In this document: positions 10,713 to 22,439 of the stretch, piece after piece
Layout of the letters: each line of letters begins with the position of its first letter
How positions within the stretch are numbered: the first letter of the stretch is position 1
Assembly: GCF_050003625.1 (NCBI RefSeq)
Contig: NC_134399.1
Coordinates: 107,548,615-107,612,614, forward strand
From: Haematobia irritans
Lineage: Eukaryota; Arthropoda; Insecta; Diptera; Muscidae
Reading direction: 5' to 3'
DNA: 64,000 nt
Position numbers and translations under genes: made by a program
Notes under the pieces: model-generated
Seen by the model: only the letters and a program-made list of their open reading frames with translations
Told to the model about the DNA's origin: nothing
The model's database searches: none

Positions 10713-10980
10713 CTATAGGAAATTTTGTCAAAATTTTATTTCTATAGAAAATTTTGTTACAATTTTATTTTTGTAGAAAATTTTGTTTAAATTTTATTTT
10801 TGTAGAAACGTTTATCAAAATTGTATTTCTATAGAAAATTTTGTCAACATTTTATTTCCAGAGAGAATTTTGTCAATATTTTTATTTCCATAGAGAATTT
10901 TGTCAAAATTTTATTTCTATAGTAAATTTCGTCAACATTTTATTTCCAGAGAGAATTTTGTCAACATTTTATTACTAGAA
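10700..10980 (+). repeat. continuation of the 29-bp minisatellite
   Basis: About nine to ten more units of the same sequence after the inserted TIR element, several with variants such as TTTATTTCCAGAGAGAATTT. Confidence 0.85.
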
Positions 10981-11115
10981 AAAATGTATGAAGGTGCTCT
11001 TAGCTGAAGAGGAATGCTTTACAAAATCTACCAAAACATAAAGAATTCTACCAATCTACCAAACAGTAAAAAACTACCATTTTTGATAGAATTCTACTAA
11101 CTGTGGCAACCGTGG
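10981..11115 (+). repeat. flank module associated with the minisatellite
   Basis: Contains CTACCAAAACATAAAGAATT, CTACCAAACAGTAAAAAACT and ACTGTGGCAACCGTGG. Related modules stand next to 29-bp units at 33120-33240 (inverted) and 42490-42545, so array plus module probably travelled together as one element. Confidence 0.55.
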
Positions 11116-11365
11116 TTGTGACCATGTTCTTTTAACTGGGAGAAAAGCATATTTGATGAATACCATAACATTGACCATTGTCCTTGAATTCAAACAAAAT
11201 TCTTTTTATCAATATAATAACATTTTAGATGATGACAATTATATGTTTCTTAGAACTATGTTCACTGAGCCAACATGGCTGCATGTGAAAATGTTATATG
11301 GTCGCCGCAAAAATAGCTCTTATCATATTATTTTGCTCTTCGAATATGATCGTTAGAATCACGTG
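11104..11365 (+). mobile_element. repeat shared with 54450-54715
   Basis: Begins TTGTGACCATGTTCTTTTAA and includes AACAAAATTCTTTTTATCAA and TGGTCGCCGCAAAAATAGCT. The copy at 54450-54715 is very similar and forms the right part of a larger interspersed element. ORFs here are not credible genes. Confidence 0.65.
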
Positions 11366-11519
11366 TGTATCTAGGCTTAAATATAGGCTGTATAAAATAA
11401 AAATTCGTTTGCCGAATTTTCATTATCTCTTTGCAATACATTACCAAAGTATGAAAGGATCAATTTCGAAAGATACGTTGCTTAATCCAAATATAAGTAT
11501 ATACAATATTGATTTGAGG

Positions 11520-11859
11520 GTAGGTTAGGTGGCAGCCCGATGTATCAGGCTCACTTAGACTATTCAGTTCATTGTGATACCACATTGGTGAACTTCTTTC
11601 TTATCACTGAGTGCTGCCCGATTCCATGTTAAGATCAATGACAAGGGACCTCCTTTTTATAGCCGAGTCCGAACGGCGTTCCACATTGCAGTGAAACCAC
11701 TTACAGAAGTTTTGAAACCCTCAGAAATGTCACCAGCATTACTGAGGTGAGATAATCCACCGCTGAAAAACTTTTTGGTGTTCGGTCGAAGCAGGAATCG
11801 AACCCACGACCTTGTATATGCAAGGCGGGTATGCTAACAATTGCACCACGGTGGCTCCC
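11520..11859 (-). mobile_element. tRNA-derived SINE, copy 2
   Basis: Read on the minus strand: head GGGAGCCACCGTGGTGCAAT (A-box region), B box GGGTTCGATTCCTGC, body with GAACGCCGTTCGGACTCGG, and 3' end TGATACATCGGGCTGCCACC followed by TAACCTA. Full length, about 340 bp. The head resembles a tRNA, so RNA polymerase III transcription is expected. Mobilisation would be by a partner LINE (family knowledge). Confidence 0.9.
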
Positions 11860-12666
11860 GTTGAGGTTAACCATCGTTTCTTTGGCCTTAAATTCATGCC
11901 AAAAATATTGAAATAAATCAAAATAATTTTAATCCAAAATGTAAGTACATTTTTTTCAGTGTATATGAATAAAAGTTGTGGTACAGTTTTTGTTGTAGCT
12001 TTTTAATTAAAATACAATTTAAAACTGTATCAATTTACTTAGGCTTGCGAGCATTAACTGCGCAAATATATTTAACCCAGTAAATTTGTATCTCTCTTTC
12101 CCTACCTTCTATCTGTTTCTATGATCTGTGTCTGGCTTCTATGGTGATCAGAGACTTTTTGAAATAAACACCAGTCTTGTAGACTAATGGAGTGCGATGA
12201 TGACTTGAGCTTAAAAATTCAAATGTGCAACAGACCATTTAATGTTGTAAAGTATTCTCTTGATGAGCTTTGGTAAGTAGTACATCAAACACTTGTAACG
12301 TATATATTGAGATTTATCATGAGAGATTGCTAATTTATGGCAACATGTCATGATGAAGTATTTGGTCAAGTGTTTATCCGGTTGGAGAATGTAATATTTG
12401 AAAAGTTATATTGGACGTATTTTTTTTGTGCATGACATGGCAATACAAGAAATGTTTACATTTTTATATTCCAAGATTTTATTTTCGTTATATGAGTATT
12501 CTTATTTCCTTTAAACAAATATAGTTTTGATAAGCATCTCGTCTTTATATAAAAAAAAATATACAACAAAATTAAAATCTCAGCTTTAACAATTCAAATT
12601 CTTGCATAGAATTTCATAAACAAAGGGAATGTGTCAACTTGGTGATGGGATGTACAGGATGTCCTA
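11860..12666. other. no recognisable feature
   Basis: AT-rich DNA with no convincing ORF or repeat that I could match. Confidence 0.3.
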
Positions 12667-13166
12667 CACTGAACAAAAAGCATGAGCCCTATATTTCACT
12701 AAAGCCGATTTAATTCTATTTTAGTTCATGGAATTATAATGTTTTAAGAAAGTTTCCATAACTTTAATAATTTTTTGCATACGTTAGTTAAATTATCTAT
12801 GTTAAAACAGAGTAAAAAATTATACACAAATGAAGCATAATGATTAACTAAATTCGCATCTCCCATAAAATAGTTCAGAATTTCTTAACATTTGCAAATT
12901 TTACCAATAATGTGCCCATCTTGAACTTCGTATGGCACTAAAGACATTTTTGCAATTTTGAACTCCAATTTTTTCCTTCAAATTAAGGAATTTTCTTTAA
13001 TAAATGAAAAATAATAATTTTGTATAATAAATATTTTTGAATTTGTCAAAAATTATTTACTTATTTTATGCGCTTCTAATTAAAATTTTCAGTTTTCTGA
13101 AATTAACCTATTTTTTCTAAAATTCACTAAAAGTTTCTTTCCAGATGGGTTCACTTTTTTTCAATG
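12667..13166. mobile_element. CACTGAA-ended MITE, type B, 500 bp
   Basis: Ends CACTGAACAAAAAGC and TTTTTTTCAATG are near-inverted, with TA on the left and TG on the right. A diverged inverted copy covers 40043-40390 (shared block CATTTTTGCAATTTTGAACT). Non-coding. Confidence 0.6.
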
Positions 13167-13700
13167 TGCCAGATTCCAAAGATTTTGTTTTTACACTTAT
13201 GATTTTGGTATTGATTCCTTGCCAAAGAAGTGGAGACTTGAAATAAGGATAACTTTAAGACACAATCCTAATTTAAAATTGAGTTTTGCATACTTGATTC
13301 TAAAGGTTGAGCTACATATCATGCGTTAATCCGTGCGTTGATGGAAGGGTTGATAACATAGGTGTGCACGTGACACGAAATTGTCGTGACTCACGACAAT
13401 TTTCGTGACGTACTAACCATGGTACCCAACAAAATGTATGTTTCTGTTAAATAAAGTTTGTTTAATCGGCTCGTGGGCGCCGAAAACTATGCTACATGCT
13501 ACATAAAACTGTTTGGCTGTTGATGACAATGACGATTCCCCGTCCAGGCGAGAGGTAAAACTTAAAAAATTTATAAAATCGAATAAATTCTTCTACATTG
13601 TTTGTATATTGTAGGAAAAGGTGCTAAGGACTAAGAAACCTTCGTGGAAGTGAGAAAGGTGTGAGTGAAAAAGAAACTTGTTTTGAGTTAGTCTTTATGA
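13167..13700. repeat. patchwork of MITE, foldback and SINE-2 fragments
   Basis: 13168-13305 matches the CACTGAAAAA type A MITE (TGGTATTGATTCC, AAGACACAATCC). 13361-13415 matches the TCACG foldback end (AGGTGTGCACGTGACACG). 13530-13680 matches 19720-19860: CCCCGTCC, TAAATTCTTCTACATTGTTT, AAAGGTGCTAAGGACTAAG. The last block seems to be a second tRNA-type SINE. Confidence 0.5.
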
Positions 13701-14193
13701 AATTGTTTTTATATCCTGGAAATGAATAAACGTTTATCACAAAAAGTATATACTTTTCTTGCAAATAAACTTCCTTAAAGCGAAAAGCAAATGAGAAACG
13801 ATCTTTGTTTTTCTAAAATTTCGTTTGGGAGGAAAGAATTATTTTTTTGCGTGTAAGACTTGAAGATCTTACATCTTTGGTTTAAGTTTTTTTTTTTTTT
13901 TAAATTAAGAAAAAAATGTTTACATTGAAATTTATGTTATTATTTGGATTTTTAAACTGGCATTTGTTTGTACGTGTATAGCTTTGTTAATTTCATTTTA
14001 AAGAAGTCGCATCTTTGGCTCGTAATCTATATCAAATTCTTTAAGGGAAGGTCAATATCTTTGGATCCAAGTAAACTTTTTTTGAGTGTATGTCTCAAAA
14101 ATTTTATGAACATTGAAATAGATTCAATGTGAAATAAAGAGGAAGAAAATTTTCGTATGATTCCCAAAAACAGTAAGAATGACCAATTCTATG

Positions 14194-14725
14194 CCCAGCA
14201 AAAAATTTGAAAGTTCTTCTATAGGCACAACTTTAAAAGCACTTCAAAAAATGTCCTCCCAAAGATGTTGTTTATTTTAACTGCACAGGAAGTTCATTTG
14301 AGTTACTTTTTTTAATATGGGCGTTTTTTATATTTTTAATGGGAAATTTGGCCGAAGAACATGCTAAATCCATTCTTGAAAAATTGGGAATTTTTGAAAA
14401 TATTTGATGTCAAACGTTCCAGACAAGCTTTAGACTGCATTAAAAATAATAAAAAAATGTAAAAAATATTTATTTGTCAAAATATAACAACATTTCTTAA
14501 TCCAAAACACTGAATTCACATCACACCTTAAGAAGTGATGCGAATTTAGTGTTCGCTTCACACTTAAGAAGTGATGCGAATTTAGTGCACCGGCTGTTGA
14601 AATTTTGGACATCAGTCCTATGACAAGCCAATGTTAAATTCATCGCTTCTGCGCCAATTTTGCACCACTTCCGCATCCAAACAGAACATTTTCACCACTT
14701 TTTTGTCGACGCTGTTTTTGCTGGG
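14194..14725. mobile_element. MITE with CCCAGCAAAAA ends, 532 bp
   Basis: Starts CCCAGCAAAAAATTTG and ends TGTTTTTGCTGGG. The interior has a duplicated block AGAAGTGATGCGAATTTAGT at about 14531 and 14568. The family recurs inverted at about 20330-20942 and as a half copy from 35763. No transposase. Superfamily is uncertain because I see no clear target duplication. Confidence 0.65.
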
Positions 14726-16010
14726 TGGTTAAAATGGTCAATGGATTTGGTACCAATGATTGTTTCTTGACTTTTATTTGATTTTTTCTTTTATTACAGG
14801 GTATAATTTCGTTTTTCAGTTGAAGCAATAAAAATATTTTCACAAAAAAAAAACAAAAATGGTCGTTTCAATTGTTAACTTTGTGTCAGCTATACTGCTC
14901 TTGATATAAATTTGGTACAAACAAGTTTGTTTTGCATGTGTGTTCCTCTAAATATCCTTTCTCCTATGCCAATATTGACCAAGACTTCATCGAAACTGGT
15001 TGTGGTAAAGTTGACCTCGAAATGAAAAACCAATTTCACTTAATCAATATTATAATTTATATATAAACCATTACAAAAATATCTGGTTATTAATAATTTA
15101 TTAATTAAATTTTAATGTGAACTGGTGACCAATCAATTGCAAACAATGGCCATAAATATCAATCATTCAATAGATATTTTTTTGAGTTTTTATAATTAAT
15201 TGGGCTACACAAAAATTTCCATGAACAAAATTATACACTGCTACCCACTGATAATAAGAGAAACAAAATCTTGATAGGAATTTTTATTAGGTTTTTTTTT
15301 TGTTTCAATTTAATAAAATTGTATGAATTAGTTGGTCACCATTATTTGACAAACATTTAATGTAATGAGACATTAACTCTTATATCAGAGTCATTTAAAT
15401 TGGAGCTATTTCACCCCTTGTCTGTTACTTGTGGCACCACAAGACAATTTTGTGAAAGTTGCAGTGGATAGTGGAAAAAATATACCTGCTTATTTGCTAT
15501 TGCAACTCTCAAGGCAGCAATTTTCTTGCCCTCTCTGACGAGTTGTTACCATGTTTTATGTTTCTTTTGTTTTTAGGCAACTTTTCACACATAGTCGAAG
15601 TTGCTTGACTTGCAATTTGGAAGTGGGGATGCTTTATTTGATTACTTCTCTGCAACAATGTTGCTGATAGTGAATCGTTATACTTTTAATACCCGTCACC
15701 ATATAAAATTGAGTGTTTTTCCCTTGAGGGACAAGAAGGAATTTTATCTTATAGCCATTGGCGGAGCTAAGCCATGATCTTATTTATGGGTCTAAACTGA
15801 TGTACTTAAGATGGTGCATACCAGGGATGGAAAATACACTTTTTAAGAATGTACAAAAAGGTATGTTTTTTTAGCAAAAAAGTACTTTTCACAAAAATTC
15901 CAACAAAAATTCCAATGGAAGATTTAGTCAAGATCTCCTTTAGACTAAATTTTAAGAAAATAAAATTTTGTTTGTCAACTCCTCAATTTTGAATATTTTT
16001 ATATCCTGCG
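14726..16010. other. no recognisable feature
   Basis: About 1.3 kb of AT-rich DNA. A short stretch near 15840-15900 (AAGTACTTTTCACAAAAATT) may be an old MITE. Nothing coding is supported. Confidence 0.3.
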
Positions 16011-17213
16011 TCACACTGTGGCAGTGTAAAAGTGCAAAATTTCAAACAAATTGGGCCAAAACTCAGGCTTGTACACTGAAAAAAAGCGTACTCGGTTCCA
16101 AAGATTTTGTCTTTATTTTAAAAAATTTGGTATTGATTCCGAGCCAAAGAAGCGGAGAATACAAGTAAGGATACTTTTAAGACACAATTCTCTTTTACAT
16201 TTAGGTTTTGTGTACTTGCTTCTAGTAAGCAAATTTTAATTTTTCGCTTTCTCAGCTTTTTTTTTCTTCATATGCTATCAAAATCCTTTAAAAACGAGTT
16301 AACGGCAACTTTATTTTCCAAATTAGGACTCGACTTCCAGTAGAAATTATGCTATGTTTGAAGTAAAAAACTTCTTTAAAATAAAGTTTTGAAAAACATG
16401 TCCTATATTTTAACGATTTTTTGCTTTGTAGTCAAGATGCAAAAAGACAAAAAATTTAAAGACAATTTCAATAAATTTAAAGAATTTTTCTGAATTATTA
16501 AAGTCAAGTTGACCTTAGCCTATAAATTTTTTCTTTCATGTTAAGATACCCATTTTTAAGTCAAATCACTTAATTATAAGGACAATACGACTTCATTGAA
16601 AAGTTTATCGACTTTTGGACAAGGAAAATAACTTTATTTTAGAGAAATGCGTCTTCTATGCTAAGCAAAATTTGTATTCGTATTTTAAAGACATGAAATC
16701 TTTGACCTCACGACAATATTTTTTTCAGTGTAGGACCATATTAGTCCATATCGGGCGAAAGATATATATGGGAGCTATATCTAAATCTGAATCGATTTCA
16801 ATCAAATTATGTTTGTACAAAATTTGAAGCAAATCGGTATAAAACTCTGGCAGCTGGGTCCATATTAGTGCATATCGGGCGAAATATATATATGAGAGTT
16901 ATATCTAAATCTGAACCGATTTCTTCCAAAATCAATAGGGTTCTATTCTGACCCAAATTAGGAACATGTGCCCAATTTGAAGGCGATTGGACTTAAATTG
17001 CGACCTAGACTTTGATCACAAAAATGTGTTCACAGACAGACGGACGGACGGACGGACGGACGGACAGACGGACATGGTTATATCGACTCAGGGACCCACC
17101 CTGAGCATTATTGCCACAGACACCATGTGTCTATCTCGTTTCCTTCTGGGTGTTACAAACATATGCACTAACTTATAATACCCTGTTCCACAGTGTGGCG
17201 CAGGGTATAAATA
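16011..17213 (-). mobile_element. HINE family 1, copy split by a MITE
   Basis: Left part 16011-16073 and right part 16733-17213 join smoothly around a MITE (AAAACTCAGGCTTG ... GGACCATATTAGTCC). The right part has two central repeat units, then the (GGAC)n tract at 17036-17072, then GACTCAGGGACCCACCCTG, and closes with the 5'-end motif CCACAGTGTGGCGCAGGGTA. The hairpin 3' end is absent. Confidence 0.7.
16074..16730. mobile_element. CACTGAAAAA MITE, type A, 657 bp
   Basis: TIRs CACTGAAAAAAA and TTTTTTTCAGTG are flanked by TA at 16072-16073 and 16731-16732 within a HINE. Interior includes TTGGTATTGATTCCGAGCC and CCTCACGACAATATTT. TA duplication fits a Tc1/mariner-type MITE. Inverted relative: 22440-23122. 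Confidence 0.8.
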
Positions 17214-18273
17214 TGGGAAACATTTTAATCTGAACCAATTTTGAGGCAACTTCGCACAAGTGTATTTATGATTTATCGGTCGATAGATATGTATTAGAAA
17301 TAAAGGACAATTTGAGTCACTTTTACAAGTTTTCGATTTAGCAGTGGCGATTTTATAGGAAAATGTGGGTATTTTGGTCATCCTTGCCCAAATCGGAAAA
17401 GCATATATATGGAAGCTATATAGAAATCTGAACCGATTTCAACCAAATTTGACATGCATATTTAGTATTTTAATTCTATTCCCTCTGCAAAATATCACGT
17501 AAATCGATCTACAACTTTGAATTCTGTGGTCATATGACAGAAAATCGGGCGAAAGCTATATATGGGATCTATATCTAAATCTGAACCGATTTCAATAAAA
17601 TTTGGCACACTTGACTACACTACTAATTGTACTCCTAGTGCAAAATTTCAACCAAATTGGGCTAGAACTCTGGCTTCTGTGGCTATATAAGTCTATATCG
17701 GACGAAGTTGTATATGAGAGCTATATCACAATCTGAACCGATTTCAATCAAATTTGACACACCTGGTGCAAAATTTTAAGCAAATTAGGGTAAAACTCTG
17801 GCTTCTGGGGCCATATAAGTCCATATCGGGCGAAAGAAATATATATGAGCTATATCTAAATCTGAACCGATTTCAATCAAATTTTTAACACCTGACTATA
17901 CGACCAAGTGTTATGTTTGTGCAAAATTTCAAGCAAATCTAGGTAAAACTCTGGCTTCTGGGTCCATATAAGTGCATATCGGCCGAAAGATATATATGGG
18001 AGCTATATCTAAATCTAAACCGATTTCTCCCAAAACAGGAACTTGTGCCAAATTTGAAGGTGATTGGACTTAAACTGCGACCTAGACTTTGATCGCAAAT
18101 ATGTGTTCACAGAAAGACGGACGGACAGACGGACATGGCTAGATCGACTCAGGGACCCACCCTGAGCATTATTGCCAAAGACACCATGTGTCTTCATCTC
18201 GTCTCCTTCTGGGTGTTGCAAATATATGCACTAACTTATAATACCCTGTTCCACAGTGTGGCGCAGGGTATAC
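17214..18273 (-). mobile_element. HINE family 1, second unit of a head-to-tail pair
   Basis: Begins directly after the 5' end of the previous copy with ATATGGGAAACATTTTAATC (about 250 bp inside the normal 3' end). It holds about five 153-bp type units and ends in the same GACGGACGGACAGACGG tract, GACTCAGGGACCCACCCTG and CCACAGTGTGGCGCAGGGTA. Two partial elements in the same orientation sharing a clean junction look like a tandem (dimer) product. Confidence 0.75.
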
Positions 18274-18405
18274 AAATGTTTACAGGATACGAAAATAATA
18301 AATTTTGGTATTGATTCCAAGTCAAAGAGAGGACTTCTTCAAAATAATAGTATTTGAAGAAGAAACCATATTTTAAATGTATGCAGGTCCTATAAAATAA
18401 AACCT

Positions 18406-18623
18406 AGAGAAGGAATATGATCACCTCAAACATGTTTCAAGAGCAAAATGTTATTTTTCTATGGTGACCATGTAACATGTTTGTCACTAAAATGTTATTT
18501 TCTCGTGAAATATAGCCTACTTGCCGAAATCAGATACATGATTTCAGAGAAAATAACATGGTCACCAACCAAAAATAATATTTTGCTGTTAAAACCTGTT
18601 TGAGGTGATCATATTCCTTCTCT
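18406..18623. mobile_element. palindromic (foldback) MITE, 218 bp
   Basis: AGAGAAGGAATATGATCACC at the left is matched by its complement at the right. Pairing of about 27 bp is perfect and continues imperfectly toward the centre (TGGTGACCATGT against ACATGGTCACCA). One-arm fragments occur at 189-330, and related ends close the element at 53583-54724. Its RNA would fold into a long hairpin. Confidence 0.75.
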
Positions 18624-19330
18624 GCGTGTGTATGCAAATTAATCTCAAACATCACTCAAATGTAGGTGAAATTGATGCCCAAGATTTTAATCTTCCTTTA
18701 AATATTTTGGTATACCAAAAAAAGTGAACCCACCAGAAAAGAAAATATAAATTTAAAAAATTTTAACCAAACTAAATTATGTGTTTGGAAGAACAAATAG
18801 GAGTTAGAAATTAAATAAAATAAATTTAAATTGTTTGAGTGTATGATCTCTGAGCTGAAGACGCACTTACTTTTAAAAAGAGAGATGTTAAAATCACATC
18901 ATTAGAGAACATTGAAAAAAACATTGATAAAATTAATACCAAAGTGATCTACTACTTTCTTATAACACACATTATGTGTGCCAAATGTTTTCATTCATTT
19001 TTGTTTATTTTTCTCTTTAAAAAAGTGTTTTATTAAGGGCATATTGTTTTTTTAATAGACGAAAACGAAATAAATCAACTGATTTCAATTGAATTTTCTG
19101 CAAAAAGAGAAATTTGAAATAAAGCAAGAATAATTGTGCTGAATAAGCGGTATGGAGTTTGTTGAATTTGTGTCAAACAATTGTTTAGACGTTGAGCAGT
19201 ATGAAAATTGAAAAGAAGGTTTATTGATGGTATTATTCTATAGAAATATTGACAGAAAATTGTGACATTGAGGTTTTTCAGAATTTAAATTGGGGTATCT
19301 GCGGTGGCTGTGATTTTTATATAGGCTCTA
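18624..19330. other. MITE fragments, no gene
   Basis: 18715-18845 shows ends related to the CACTGAA MITE type B (AAAAAAAGTGAACCCACC, then TTGTTTGAGTGTA). The remainder is unassigned. Confidence 0.35.
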
Positions 19331-19334
19331 TATA

Positions 19335-20320
19335 CACGGATGAAAAAGACTGTTTTTCATATGTTTGGCTATAAACATTATATGTTTGGAACACAAATTT
19401 TTAAACACAACATTTTTGAGTGCAAGCATATAATGTTCATAAACTAGCATAACATGTTTGGGACATATATGTTAATATGTTAGAACATATTATGTTTGGG
19501 ACATAAAATGTTTGTAAATATAATATGCTTGGATGCAAACATATATTAATTTAGAAATAGCCTATAAACATATATGTGTTTAGTAGCTTGGAGCGCTATT
19601 TAACAGGGAGCGATATTGAATTAAGTTGGTGGTTGTTGCTTGTTATTACAAAATTAACATTTTATTTTTCCTTGGGCAATTGATCAGCTACTTCTTTGAT
19701 CCTTACAAACTGTGTGGTCCGCTGTTCGAATCCCCGTCCGGCAAAAGGTAAAATTAAAATATAAAAAAATCATACAATTGAATAATTTCTTCTACAATGT
19801 TTGTATCACAGAAAAAGGTGCTAAGAACTAAAAAATCTCGTGGAAGTGAGAAAGATGTGGGGGAATATACAATTGGGCAGAAACAAAATTTTGAGCATTC
19901 AGGTCGAAAACCTATGTTGTTAGCACCTATATTACCTGTTTATTTTCATAATTCATTATGATTGTAAATATATAAATAAATAAATAAAATTTTGAGCACA
20001 ATATTGTTTGGGAGAATTTTTTTAAGCATATAATATTTTTGGGTGCAAAATGCTTCCAAACATATTATATGTTCACATAATAACATATTGTTTTTTGGAA
20101 GACAACATTATTGAATTTGGATGCAAAAATACAAAATGTTTGGAATTTAGACTACCCAAACATATATTGTTTAGACCAATATGCTTTCAAACATATTATA
20201 TATTGGAAGAGATCAAACATATAAATGTTTGGGCAATACCCAAAAATATATATGCTTGAAGCAAAATATGTTTGGGAGTATATGTTACAGAAGCGATTTT
20301 TTGTGAGCGTGTACATACAC
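19335..20320. repeat. repeat built from ACATATTATGTTTGG motifs, interrupted by a SINE-like block
   Basis: 19360-19590 and 19985-20285 are made of short variants of AACATATTATGTTTGGGA on both strands. The interruption (about 19600-19975) has GCTGTTCGAATCCCCGTCC, which resembles a tRNA T-arm/B box, followed by TAATTTCTTCTACAATGTTT and a TAAATAAATAAA end. ORFs across it have no recognisable domain. Confidence 0.55.
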
Positions 20321-20329
20321 ACAAGGAGA

Positions 20330-20942
20330 AAAGATATAGTTGTGACGATCGCATTTGAAGTGCAAAATAATATGATTGGGGCTTTTATTTACTTTTCCAA
20401 AAAAGTAGTAAAAATGTTCTTTTTGGATGCGGAAGTGGTGCAAAATTGTCGCAGAAGCGATGAATTTAACATGGGGTTGTCATATAAGGGATGTAAGCTG
20501 TTGCACTGAATTTGAATCGCTTCTTAAGGTGTGATCCGAATTCAATGTTTTGGATTTTTATTTTGCCTTGTCTGAAACGTTTGAACTCAAATATTTCCAA
20601 AAATTCGTAATTTTTCTAGAATTGATTTAGCGATTTTTTCGACAACATTTGAATAATTTGTACCATTATTGTTGTTTTTGATTTCAGCTTAAAACCATGC
20701 ATTGACTAAACTACAAGTGTAGTTTAACCAACAGAGGAAACGTATGCTTGTCAAATTTATTTTATTAATTTTTAGTCCGTTTTTACCTTATTTGAAACAA
20801 AAAAGTTAAAATTACCCCTTAAAATTTTAAAAACGAGAGTTACAAAAAATTGAATTAAAAGAACTTCTTGTGTAGTTAAAATGAAGAACATCTTTGTGAG
20901 GACATTTTTGGAAGAACTTCCAATTTTTTTTTGCTGGGTAGT
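20330..20942. mobile_element. CCCAGCAAAAA MITE, inverted copy, with partial TIR element
   Basis: Matches 14194-14725 in reverse (GGATGCGGAAGTGGTGCAAA; TTAAGGTGTGATCCGAATTC) and ends TTTTTTTTGCTGGGT. At 20666-20760 it carries a fragment of the TIR element seen at 10344. The 94-residue ORF at 20225-20509 is not a credible gene. Confidence 0.55.
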
Positions 20943-21099
20943 TCCTTGTTTGTGTTTATAAGTTTACCCAGTTTTAGATTTAAAATTTTAGTACGTGTTT
21001 TCATCTTTATTCATCGCGTAATATCAAAGCACTTCATAAACGTGACGTGAAATATGTTATATAACATTTTCGAAGTTCAAACTGGACTTCAAGGCCTAA

Positions 21100-22080
21100 T
21101 TATTCAAGATTTCAAGTAAAAAAGGGTCTTTAAAATAAAATCTTTAAAGACTTCTCTAAATATTAACCTAATATGAAAGATTATGCAACCTAAATTTTAG
21201 AACACGCAATTTTAATATTAAGGACACCCAAATTTATTTAAAATGCTGGAGTTTTAATTAAAGGAAAGTTTATAATCTTTGCTTCATTAAGTTCATATTA
21301 AATATAGAACACGAATCTTGGAATTTTGCGTCCTTTTGATAAAGTCGTATGTCTTTGAACTAAGGCAAATGTTCCTCAAAGTAAAGAAACACTTTTTTGA
21401 TTTAAAGAAATCGTCGTAAATTAAATGATATATTGAATCTTTAGTTTAGTTTAGTCTTTGTTTTTGAAGTTTTTTGAAGTATCTGCATAATGTACGTGTA
21501 AATTGGCAATTGTTTGCACGTGACCACGGGAGCCACCGTGGGCAATGGTTAGCATGCCCGCCTTGCATACACAAGGTCATGGGTTCGATTACTGCTTCGA
21601 CCGAAGACCAAAAAGTTTTTCAGAGGTGGATTATCCCACCTCAGTAATGCTGGTGACATTTCTGAGTGTTTCAAAGCTTCTCTAAGTGGCTTCACTGCAA
21701 TGTGGAACGCCGTTCGAACTCGGCTATAAAAAGGAGGTCCCTTGTAATTGAGCTTAACATTGAATCGGGCAGCACTCACTGATAAGAGAGAAGTTCACAA
21801 CTGTGGTATTAAAATGGACTGAATAGTCTATGTGAGCTTGATACATCGGGCTGTCACCTAATCTAACTTTTTTTAATATATCCCAAAAACAGGATGGAAT
21901 TCCGATAAATGATATATGTACCGTCATTTTAATTTTATTGTTCCTAGATTTAAAGCTAGATAGGTAGCTAAAAATGTATTTACCTTAAGGAAGCCGCATT
22001 TTTAGCTCAGTATCATTTACCAAAATCTTTAAGCAAATTATCAAACTCTTTGGATCCAAGCAAACTTTTTTTTTTGAGTG
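21100..22080. mobile_element. CACTGAAAAA-family MITE (variant), split by a SINE
   Basis: 21160-21520 and 21868-22080 correspond to the copies at 25441-26089 and 32424-33078 (TAACCTAATATGAAAGATTA; TTTGGATCCAAGCAAACTTT, then GAGTGTA). The left terminus is not clear. Confidence 0.6.
21528..21867 (+). mobile_element. tRNA-derived SINE, copy 3
   Basis: Full length from GGGAGCCACCGTGGGCAATG to CTGTCACCTAATCTAAC. The B box has changed (GGGTTCGATTACTGC) and the CCTAA tail is reduced, so this is an older copy. Confidence 0.88.
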
Positions 22081-22439
22081 TAGTCAATATACCCAAAGAA
22101 CTTAAAGACAATTTCATATTGAAGAACTGTTACAAATTTATTGAAGATAAGATGATGTCAGTTAAACGGTTATTTCTTCTATGAAATAAGATTGTGAAAT
22201 ATACCCATATGAAATTCGAGTCTCTTAATTCTAGGTATAAAAAGCCTTCAATGAAAAGTTCGTATACTTTTGGTCAAGTAAAAATTCTTTGTACCAGAGA
22301 AAAGCGTCGTCTATGCAAAAAATGACATTCGTATTGAAATGATATGAAATCTTAGATAAATAATAAATAGAATAAAAGCATAATTCAGCCGAAGTTGATT
22401 ATTTTCCGAAGCCGATTATTTTCCGAAAATTTGTAATTA

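Noticed and set aside
17036..17072. Independent (GGAC)n microsatellite
   Set aside because: The same tract stands at the same place in every HINE with a preserved 5' region (also 30663, 40531, 53126, 57801, 60336), so it is part of the element.
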